From Thermoplasmata archaeon (GTDB taxonomy: Archaea > Thermoplasmatota > E2 > UBA202 > JdFR-43), in the NCBI GenBank assembly GCA_021157745.1, contig JAGGWA010000048.1:1-7033 (forward strand): a stretch of 7,033 nt of DNA, written 5' to 3'. Shown one piece after another: positions 1 to 5,090 of this stretch. The notes beneath the pieces are model-generated. The model saw only the letters and a list, made by a program, of their open reading frames with translations. It searched no databases and was not told the origin of the DNA. Every line of letters starts with the position of its first letter. Position 1 is the stretch's first letter. Made by a program: the position numbers and the translations under genes.

Positions 1-183
1 AGAGGTTGGGGAAGAGGAAGAGGATTTGGCGCCACTTTGGGCTACTGCCCGTGGACAGGATTGCCAAGAGGCTGGAGATGGTTCATGCCGTACTATACGC
101 CATACTACACACCTTATAACGCATATTACGGCTATCCATATCATCCAGCATACTATTCGTGGTATAGATATCCTTGGTGGTGA
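1..183 (+). CDS. DUF5320-like Gly/Arg/Tyr-rich small protein, 3' end only
   Basis: The first reading frame is open from the window edge to a TGA at 181-183, giving the last 60 residues of a protein whose start lies outside. It begins with an Arg/Gly/Trp-rich run (RGWGRGRGFG), then has a Cys-containing GYCPWTGLPRGWRW block, and ends in a tail very rich in Tyr, Pro and Trp (YYTPYYTPYN, then YRYPWW). This composition is typical of the small archaeal and bacterial proteins annotated DUF5320, which have no established function but often sit beside NifX-like and MinD-like genes, as here. The stop is followed after one base by the next start, so the two genes are co-transcribed. The reading frame is well supported. 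The family assignment rests on composition and context only. Confidence 0.7.
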   Translation, partial: RGWGRGRGFGATLGYCPWTGLPRGWRWFMPYYTPYYTPYNAYYGYPYHPAYYSWYRYPWW

Positions 184-184
184 A

Positions 185-367
185 ATGTTCGGCATGGGAT
201 GGGGATGGAGAAGAGGCTATGGCTACGGATATGGTTATCCCCCTTATCAGCCATATCAACCCAGCATAGAACAGGAGATATCCATGATGGAGCAGCAACT
301 CGCAATAATTGAACAGCAACTTGAAGCCATGAAAAAGAGGATAGAGGAAATCAAAAGAAACAAATAA
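185..367 (+). CDS. small DUF5320-like protein: aromatic/Gly-rich head, coiled-coil tail
   Basis: This is a 60-residue protein. Residues 1-26 are Gly, Trp and Tyr rich (GWGWRRGYGYGYGY, then PPYQPYQP). Residues 27-60 form an amphipathic Glu/Gln/Lys helix with a heptad-like pattern, predicted to be a coiled coil. This two-part layout matches DUF5320-type proteins of unknown function. The frame is open upstream to position 26, but that stretch overlaps the preceding gene. The ATG at 185 is chosen because it follows that gene's stop by one base and has GGTGG at 176-180 four bases upstream; an ATG at 194 is a less likely alternative. There are no cysteines, so any metal binding would have to use other residues or a partner. 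The coiled coil resembles the tail of the NifX-like protein encoded next, which suggests the two proteins interact. Confidence 0.75.
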   Translation: MFGMGWGWRRGYGYGYGYPPYQPYQPSIEQEISMMEQQLAIIEQQLEAMKKRIEEIKRNK

Positions 368-395
368 AAAGGGGTTTGAATTTCAACGTGATAAA

Positions 396-917
396 ATGAG
401 AATATTGGTAGCTACAAATGTAGGTGGATTGGATGATAATGTTTCAATGGTTTTTTCCAGGGCACCAACATTTACAATTATAGAAGCAGAGGGAAATGAA
501 ATTAAAAGCGTTGATGTAATTCCAAATCAGTTTGCCAATGCCGTTCATGGAGCTGGAATACAAGTGGCACAATTCATAGCAAGTCAGGGCATAAATGTTG
601 TTATAGGGGGTAACTTTGGACCAAATGTTTCTTCCATACTGGGACAATACGGCATACAGATGATCAGCGCTCAAGGAAGAGTCAGAGATGTTGTAGAAAA
701 ATTTCTTAAAGGCGAATTAACAGCGCAACCAACAGGCATGGCGACGATGCCTCCGCCTCCGCCAGCCACGCCTCCAACCACTCCGCCAGCGATGCCAGCA
801 ATGCCCCCTGAACAACCCATAGAGGAAAGAATAAAGATGCTGGAAGAACAGATTGCAAGGATAGAGGATTTGGTCAACGAAGTTAAAAAGGCCATCAAAG
901 AGCTAAAAGAGGAATAA
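396..917 (+). CDS. NifX/NafY-type (Nitro_FeMo-Co fold) protein with Pro-rich linker and coiled-coil tail
   Basis: Residues 1-108 form one dinitrogenase iron-molybdenum cofactor-binding fold (NifX/NafY/NifB C-terminal type). The sequence opens with MRILVATN, has FSRAPTFTIIE (20-30), the family HGAG motif (51-54), and GINVVIGGNFGPN (65-77) followed by the usual GI-V strand. Proteins of this fold carry or protect metal clusters; the Desulfovibrio orange protein is one. Residues 112-141 are a Pro/Ala/Thr/Met linker and 142-173 a charged coiled coil, neither part of the basic fold. There is no cysteine and only one histidine (His51), so any cluster would be bound non-covalently or through His and backbone. 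GTGAT at 388-392 precedes the start. No nifH, nifD, nifK, nifE or nifN is present, so a role in nitrogen fixation is unlikely. A role in cluster carriage with the ATPases downstream is inferred from context. Confidence 0.9.
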   Translation: MRILVATNVGGLDDNVSMVFSRAPTFTIIEAEGNEIKSVDVIPNQFANAVHGAGIQVAQFIASQGINVVIGGNFGPNVSSILGQYGIQMISAQGRVRDVVEKFLKGELTAQPTGMATMPPPPPATPPTTPPAMPAMPPEQPIEERIKMLEEQIARIEDLVNEVKKAIKELKEE

Positions 918-918
918 T

Positions 919-1152
919 ATGTATGGATACGGCCAGGGAGCAGGAAGAGGAAAGGGCAGAGGGGCAGGCTATGGCGGCGCAGGCGCAGGCAGAGGCTATG
1001 GTGGAGGAAGAGGAAGAATGGGTGGAAGAGGTGCTGGACCTGGCGGCGAGTGCAAATGTCCAGCCTGCGGTTATACAATGCCTCATGAGCCTGGAGTTCC
1101 ATGCAGCCAGCTTACTTGTCCAAAATGCGGAGCTAGGATGATAAGAGTATGA
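919..1152 (+). CDS. Gly/Arg-rich protein with C-terminal zinc ribbon
   Basis: This is a 77-residue protein. Residues 1-43 are almost entirely Gly, Arg, Ala and Tyr, with RG and RGG-like steps. Residues 44-77 hold a compact Cys cluster: C45-x-C47-P-A-C50-G, His56, Cys62, then C67-P-K-C70-G. The two CPxCG knuckles are those of a zinc ribbon; iron or Fe-S binding is possible but less likely. Similar short zinc-knuckle tails following Gly-rich heads occur near NifX/MinD clusters, but I know no proven function. The ATG follows the NifX-like stop by one base. The gene ends in an ATGA overlap with the first ATPase, so translation is probably coupled. The Gly-rich stretch also reads open in other frames because it is purine-rich; the frame with the paired CPxCG motifs and exact junctions is the real one. 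Confidence 0.82.
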   Translation: MYGYGQGAGRGKGRGAGYGGAGAGRGYGGGRGRMGGRGAGPGGECKCPACGYTMPHEPGVPCSQLTCPKCGARMIRV

Positions 1153-1991
1153 TTATAAGTGTTGCAAGCGGTAAAGGAGGCGTTGGAAAAACAAGCGTTG
1201 CTGTAAATTTGGCGATCGCCATTGGAAGGGCTCGAATTCTTGATTGTGATGTTGAAGAGCCCAACGTTAACATTTTTTTTGGCATGGATCTGAAGAAGGT
1301 GAAAGATGCGAATGTTTTGATCCCATCAATAGATAAACAAAAATGCACTCTATGCGGAGAATGCGCCAAAGCATGCCGTTACAATGCACTTGCTATGCTT
1401 CCCAATGACGTAATGCTTTTTCCAGAGCTATGCCATGGCTGCGGACTATGCAAAATGGTTTGCGAATTCAATGCAATAGAGGAAACGCCAAGAAAAATAG
1501 GAGAGATATATTATGGAAGCAAAGATGGAATAGAATTGTATCAGGGATTGCTCAACATTGGAGAAGCTATGGCGACGCCTGTAATCAAAGAAGTAAAAAA
1601 ATTTGCCAATGGCAACGCAATCATCGACGCCCCGCCAGGCAACGCATGCCCAATGATAGAAGCAATAGATGGCTCAGATTTCGTTATCCTTGTTACAGAG
1701 CCAACTCCATTCGGCCTGCATGATTTGAAGATTGCTGTAGATATTGTAAGGAAGTTCAAAATACCTTTTGGAGTAATCATAAATAAAGATGGGATAGGAG
1801 ATGAAAGCGTTGATGAATTCTGCAAGAAAGAAGGAATAAAAGTGCTTATGCGAATTCCGCATGATGAGGAGATAGCAAGATATTATTCAAAAGGAATACC
1901 ATTTGTCACAAAAATGGATGAATGGAAAGAAAGATTCATAAAATTGTATGAGGAGATAAAAGATGAGGCAAATAGCAATAGCAAGCGGTAA
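1149..1991 (+). CDS. MinD/Mrp-superfamily P-loop ATPase with inserted 2[4Fe-4S] ferredoxin domain (first paralogue)
   Basis: A 280-residue cytoplasmic ATPase. The deviant Walker A GKGGVGKT (8-15, signature Lys9 and Lys14) is followed by DCDVEEPN (32-39). A two-cluster ferredoxin module interrupts the ATPase: CxxCxxCxxxC at Cys66/69/72/76 and again at Cys95/98/101/105, each suited to one [4Fe-4S]. The Walker B region is IIDAPPG (158-164), followed by the CP motif (Cys167) common in this subgroup, and INKDG (211-215) acts as the base-recognition strand. Relatives pair with NifX-like proteins in the orange-protein operons of sulfate reducers, with a suspected role in ATP- and redox-driven cluster assembly. 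The start overlaps the previous stop as ATGA, with AGGATGAT about 6 bases upstream. The 3' end overlaps the next gene by 29 bases, so its last residues are coded across that gene's Walker A sequence. Confidence 0.93.
   Translation: MIISVASGKGGVGKTSVAVNLAIAIGRARILDCDVEEPNVNIFFGMDLKKVKDANVLIPSIDKQKCTLCGECAKACRYNALAMLPNDVMLFPELCHGCGLCKMVCEFNAIEETPRKIGEIYYGSKDGIELYQGLLNIGEAMATPVIKEVKKFANGNAIIDAPPGNACPMIEAIDGSDFVILVTEPTPFGLHDLKIAVDIVRKFKIPFGVIINKDGIGDESVDEFCKKEGIKVLMRIPHDEEIARYYSKGIPFVTKMDEWKERFIKLYEEIKDEANSNSKR
1164..1196 (+). repeat. 33-bp perfect direct repeat, copy 1 (P-loop codons of first ATPase)
   Basis: These 33 bases encode ASGKGGVGKTS and are identical, base for base, to 1981-2013 in the second ATPase. 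Both copies sit in the same codon phase of their genes. The flanking bases diverge immediately on both sides. Confidence 0.95.
1950..1957 (+). promoter_or_regulatory. Shine-Dalgarno site inside upstream gene
   Basis: GAGGAGAT lies five bases before the ATG at 1963, inside the coding sequence of the first ATPase. It supports the start that gives the 29-base overlap. Translation by ribosomes already on the mRNA, with or without coupling, is inferred. Confidence 0.65.
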
Positions 1992-2823
1992 AGGAGGCGT
2001 TGGAAAAACAAGCATAGCTGCAAGTTTTGCCAGTTTTGCAAAAGCTGTCTTCGCAGATTGCGATGTCGATGCCTCCAACCTGCCAATCATTTTCAAGCCA
2101 GAGATAATCAAAAAAGAGGACTTCTATGGAATGGATGTTGCAAGCGTCGACGAAAGCAAATGCATAAAATGCATGGAATGTTATAATGCATGTAGATTTG
2201 ATGCGATAACGGAAGAAATAGAAATAATAGAGGAAAAATGCGAAGGATGCGGCGTGTGCGAATATGTTTGTCCTGTTGATGCAATAGAGATGGTGCCAAG
2301 AAAATCTGGCGAAGTGTATGTATCGAAAAGTAGATTTGGATGGATTGTTCATGCTGAGTTGAAAGCGGGCGAGGAAACTTCTGGAAAACTTGTTTCTGTT
2401 GTGAGGCAAAAGGCAATGGAAGTTGCAAAGGAGAATGGATATGATTTAATAATAATAGATTCATCAGCTGGGATCGGATGCCCTGTTATTGCATCGATTA
2501 CAGGCGTTAATTTGGTTGTCATCGTTGTGGAGCCTACGATGGCAGCCATACATGACATGAAACGCATTATGAATGTTGCAAATCATTTTAAAGTTCCATA
2601 TGTTGTTTGCATTAATAAGTATGATTTGAATGAGGAAAAGGCGAAAGAAATAGAAGAATTTTGTAAGGAGAATGGAATAGAAATAGTTGGAAAGATTCCA
2701 TATAACAAAGCTTTCACAAAAGCAATAGTTAATGGAAAAAGCATAGCGGAATATGATGAAGGTCTTGCTGAAATTATGAAAAAAATATGGGAAAATGTGG
2801 AAAGAAAGATTGAGGAAAGTTAA
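1963..2823 (+). CDS. MinD/Mrp-superfamily P-loop ATPase with inserted 2[4Fe-4S] ferredoxin domain (second paralogue)
   Basis: A 286-residue paralogue of the preceding ATPase with the same layout. Walker A is GKGGVGKT (9-16), followed by DCDVDASN (32-39). The ferredoxin insert has Cys67/70/73/77 and Cys93/96/99/103, the last followed by Pro as in classic ferredoxins. The Walker B region reads IIIDSSAGIGCP (163-174) and the base-recognition strand is INKYD (217-221). The Walker B loop differs from the first copy: the Pro-Pro-Gly of its partner is Ser-Ala-Gly here. The two proteins probably form a heterodimer or work as a pair, because MinD-type ATPases dimerise across the nucleotide. GAGGAGAT at 1950-1957, five bases upstream, supports the ATG inside the previous gene. 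Its own 3' end overlaps the next gene by 29 bases. Substrate and partner are not shown by sequence; cofactor or Fe-S handling is inferred. Confidence 0.93.
   Translation: MRQIAIASGKGGVGKTSIAASFASFAKAVFADCDVDASNLPIIFKPEIIKKEDFYGMDVASVDESKCIKCMECYNACRFDAITEEIEIIEEKCEGCGVCEYVCPVDAIEMVPRKSGEVYVSKSRFGWIVHAELKAGEETSGKLVSVVRQKAMEVAKENGYDLIIIDSSAGIGCPVIASITGVNLVVIVVEPTMAAIHDMKRIMNVANHFKVPYVVCINKYDLNEEKAKEIEEFCKENGIEIVGKIPYNKAFTKAIVNGKSIAEYDEGLAEIMKKIWENVERKIEES
1981..2013 (+). repeat. 33-bp perfect direct repeat, copy 2 (P-loop codons of second ATPase)
   Basis: This is the second copy of the 33-base P-loop repeat, 817 bases from the first. The stop codon of the first ATPase gene (TAA, 1989-1991) lies inside this copy, read in another frame. 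Confidence 0.95.
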
Positions 2824-3274
2824 GGTTATAATAACCATAGTGCTTATTCTTGGAGTGGCCATATATCTCGTTATGGTATATGATGCTGCAAAATCGATAA
2901 GAATAGTTGATAAAAGAATAAAAAGCGTTTATCCTTCTAAAATAGATGAGTATGATGTAAAATTCTCTTTGACCCTCAAAAATCCAAAAAATTTTGATAT
3001 AGAAATAGATTACATAAGTTACAACATATATGTTGAAAACGAATTCGTTGGAAAGGGAATAAAGCCCCATTTTTATATTGAAAGTGGGACGAAAAAATAT
3101 GATTTTGATGCAACTTTTTCTGTAAAGGGCTTATCGGAATCAGCAAAAAATTTATTGATTAAAGGAGGAGCAAATATAAAAATAAAAGGCGTTGTTATGA
3201 TTCCAGCAAAGTTTCTTGGCTTGTTCACATGGAAACATATTAAAATACCGTATGAGATAAACGAACAGATATGA
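2795..3274 (+). CDS. membrane-anchored LEA14/WHy-like protein
   Basis: A 159-residue protein. Residues 1-10 are basic, and residues 11-29 form a single hydrophobic helix (VIITIVLILGVAIYLVMVY) without a clear signal-peptidase site, so it is probably an N-terminal anchor with the rest outside the membrane. Residues 33-155 have the LEA14-like (WHy) beta-sandwich pattern: alternating strand FSLTLKNP (57-64), the conserved Asn-Pro, then IEIDYISYNIYVEN, GKGIKP and a later IKGVVMIPA strand. LEA14-like proteins in archaea are poorly characterised, and in plants the domain is stress-related. The ATG at 2795 lies 29 bases inside the preceding ATPase gene with a weak ribosome site; a TTG at 2810 is an alternative that keeps the helix. 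The gene ends in ATGA with the transporter gene, so a link to the transport function is plausible but unproved. Confidence 0.78.
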   Translation: MWKERLRKVKVIITIVLILGVAIYLVMVYDAAKSIRIVDKRIKSVYPSKIDEYDVKFSLTLKNPKNFDIEIDYISYNIYVENEFVGKGIKPHFYIESGTKKYDFDATFSVKGLSESAKNLLIKGGANIKIKGVVMIPAKFLGLFTWKHIKIPYEINEQI

Positions 3275-4485
3275 AAAAGGAAGAAAAGCTACGCTACGGT
3301 TACATTTGCGCCGCCAACATGTTGCTTGCTACCCTGCTGCTCGCTGCCCTAAAATTTTTTGTCGGATGGGCAACAGGAAGCATTGTGATACTGGCAGATG
3401 CAACCCATTCAATGACAGACGTTGTTGTGCTGTTTGTCGCTTTTCTTGGCATTAAATTTGCGAGGAAGAAGCCGAGCAAGCGTTTTCCATATGGCTATTA
3501 CAAGGCGGAGAGCATCGCAGCATTCATAATCTCCTTTTTCATAATAGCTGTTGCTCTATCCTTCTTTTATGAAGGTTATATAAGGTTGTTTGAAGTTGGA
3601 AAAATAAAGGAAGCGTGGATTGCAGCATCCACAGCAGCTTTCTCTGCCATCGCATCATATTTCATGGCATGGTATCTGGCAAGAGTTGGAATGGCTACGA
3701 ATATGCATTCTCTGATTGCCACCTCCAATGAAAGGAAGATGGATTCAATTTCCTCCATTGTTGTCATGCTGGCAATAATAATGCAGTTCTATGGGATTAA
3801 ATATGTTGAAGGGATTGTAACGATGGGCATAGCGATTCTTATTCTAAAAACAGGAATATTCAGCCTGAGAGATTCAATTGCTTCCCTCATGGATGTAAGC
3901 CCTGCTGAAATGGAAAGGAAAGTTGCGAAAATAATTGATGAAAGTGATATAAAAGGCTATAAAGATTTGAGGCTTAGAAAAGCTGGACCATTTATTTTTG
4001 GAGAAGCAAAACTTCTGGTAGATGGAGACATGAATGTTGAGAGAGCACATGAAATCGCAGATGAAATAGAAAGAAAGGTGAAGAAAATAGAAGGGATAGA
4101 TGATTTTATAACGCATATTGAGCCTTATGAAGCTGCCACCAAAAAAATCGCTGTTCCTGTCGAAAACGGTGAGATAGCAAGTAAATTTGGAAGAGCAAGC
4201 AGTTTCATAATTTTTGAATTTGATGGAAAAGAATGGAGGCAGGTTAAAAAACTGAAGAATAGATATAGAAGTAAGAGAGTGAGAGCTGGGCTTGCTGTTG
4301 CTAAAGAATTAATGAAAGAAGGAGTGAATGAAATTATAACGGAAGATATGGGAGAAATTGCCTATCATACATTGAAAGATGGAAATGTAAAAATTTATTA
4401 TGGAAAGGGAAATATAAATGAAGTGATGGAGAAGTATGAAAAAGGTGAATTACAAATCTTCAAAAAGCCAAAAAAGGTGGGATGA
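3271..4485 (+). CDS. cation diffusion facilitator (CDF) transporter fused to C-terminal NifX-type domain
   Basis: A 404-residue protein. Six membrane helices lie at roughly 10-31, 37-61, 80-104, 114-137, 157-175 and 178-197. Helix 2 has the metal-site HSMTD motif (His46, Asp50). The equivalent site in helix 5 reads ERKMD, with Glu154 where CDF proteins usually have His or Asp, and Asp158. Residues about 209-287 fit the cytoplasmic ferredoxin-like CDF dimer domain. Residues 291-395 are a second Nitro_FeMo-Co fold (KKIAVPVENGEIASKFGRASSFIIFE, abbreviated: start at 291, FGRA at 306-309, GVNEIITEDMG at 351-361). Ordinary CDF proteins end near residue 300. CDF proteins export divalent metals (Fe, Zn, Mn, Co, Ni) by proton exchange. 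The fused domain suggests that metal or cofactor status gates transport. The gene joins its neighbours by 4-base ATGA-type overlaps on both sides. Confidence 0.9.
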   Translation: MKKEEKLRYGYICAANMLLATLLLAALKFFVGWATGSIVILADATHSMTDVVVLFVAFLGIKFARKKPSKRFPYGYYKAESIAAFIISFFIIAVALSFFYEGYIRLFEVGKIKEAWIAASTAAFSAIASYFMAWYLARVGMATNMHSLIATSNERKMDSISSIVVMLAIIMQFYGIKYVEGIVTMGIAILILKTGIFSLRDSIASLMDVSPAEMERKVAKIIDESDIKGYKDLRLRKAGPFIFGEAKLLVDGDMNVERAHEIADEIERKVKKIEGIDDFITHIEPYEAATKKIAVPVENGEIASKFGRASSFIIFEFDGKEWRQVKKLKNRYRSKRVRAGLAVAKELMKEGVNEIITEDMGEIAYHTLKDGNVKIYYGKGNINEVMEKYEKGELQIFKKPKKVG

Positions 4486-5060
4486 TGTATGACGATTTTT
4501 ATAAAACAGATTTTGGAAAATTTGCTTTGAAAAAGGAGGCAGAGTACATTATCAAAGAAATGAAAGGCACTGTGCTGAGCATTGGATGTGGAACGGGAAT
4601 GATAGAAAGGGAAATTGAAAAAAGAGGGGAAATAAAAATCATTGGATTGGAAAAAGATGATGAGATGCTAAAGATAGCAAGAAAAAGGATAACTGCAATA
4701 AAAGGCGATGCAGCATGGCTTCCCTTTGCCAATGAAAAATTTGATGGCGTGATTTTCATAACAAGTTTGGAATTCATAGATGACTATAAAAAAGCGATAG
4801 AAGAAGCATATAGAGTTTTAAAGAAAAATGGAAAGCTGATTGCAATGCTTTTGAATACGCACTCCAAATACTTCAAAGAGAAAAAAGGAAAAGGCGGTTA
4901 CATTTCAAAAAATATAAAACATGAGAGAATAAAAGACATTGAAAAGGAAGCAAAAAAATATTTTGAGTTAAGCCATGAATTTTTCTTGTGCATGAATATG
5001 AAAAATGATTGCAATAAAGATGAGAAAACACTCTATGTCATAAATGGGAGGAAAAGATAA
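4482..5060 (+). CDS. class I SAM-dependent methyltransferase (Methyltransf_11/UbiE-like)
   Basis: A 192-residue soluble protein with a Rossmann methyltransferase core. Motif I is VLSIGCGTG (31-39), the SAM ribose-binding acidic strand is IIGLEKDD (53-60), the adenine loop is GDAAWLPF (75-82), and motif IV is FDGVIFITSLEFIDD (87-101). The motif AYRVLKKNGKLIAML (109-123) is the usual strand of this family. The C-terminal third is Lys-rich and less conserved, and would set substrate specificity. The sequence does not reveal the substrate; small molecule, lipid or protein are all possible. Two in-frame ATGs lie at 4482 and 4485. AGGTGG ends at 4480, so 4485 gives the better ribosome-site spacing while 4482 gives the ATGA overlap with the transporter stop. 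The gene is probably the last of its transcript, because a promoter-like sequence follows at once. Confidence 0.85.
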   Translation: MMYDDFYKTDFGKFALKKEAEYIIKEMKGTVLSIGCGTGMIEREIEKRGEIKIIGLEKDDEMLKIARKRITAIKGDAAWLPFANEKFDGVIFITSLEFIDDYKKAIEEAYRVLKKNGKLIAMLLNTHSKYFKEKKGKGGYISKNIKHERIKDIEKEAKKYFELSHEFFLCMNMKNDCNKDEKTLYVINGRKR

Positions 5061-5072
5061 GAAATTTATATT
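5060..5072 (+). promoter_or_regulatory. queD: archaeal BRE/TATA promoter for queDCE, leaderless
   Basis: The 30-base gap before queD starts with AGAAA (BRE-like purines, 5060-5064 region) and TTTATAT at 5065-5071. The box centre is about 23 bases before the ATG at 5091, the usual TATA-to-start-site distance in archaea. No Shine-Dalgarno-like sequence precedes that ATG (ACATC just upstream). A leaderless mRNA is inferred. The element begins at the methyltransferase stop codon. Confidence 0.65.
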
Positions 5073-5090
5073 GGCACATCATAAAACATC

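Noticed and set aside
26..184. Upstream extension of the second small protein to an ATG at 26
   Set aside because: It overlaps the genuine Tyr/Trp-rich gene end in another frame, and the extra residues (many His, Ile, Thr) look like a frame-shifted reading. The ATG at 185 has a ribosome site and an exact junction.
671..1102. Long - strand open frame opposite the NifX tail and zinc-ribbon gene
   Set aside because: It reads as the complement of Gly/Pro/Glu codons, giving Ser, Leu and Gly runs with no recognisable domain, and it is opposite well-supported genes.
923..1141. Open frame rich in Glu and Ala in the +2 shift of the zinc-ribbon gene
   Set aside because: It is a by-product of the purine-rich Gly/Arg codons. 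The 919 frame has paired CPxCG motifs and fits the junctions on both sides.
396..2823. Nitrogen-fixation locus (NifX with NifH-like ATPases)
   Set aside because: There are no nitrogenase or nifB/E/N genes here, and the ATPases have ferredoxin inserts absent from NifH. NifX-fold proteins are common outside nitrogen fixation.
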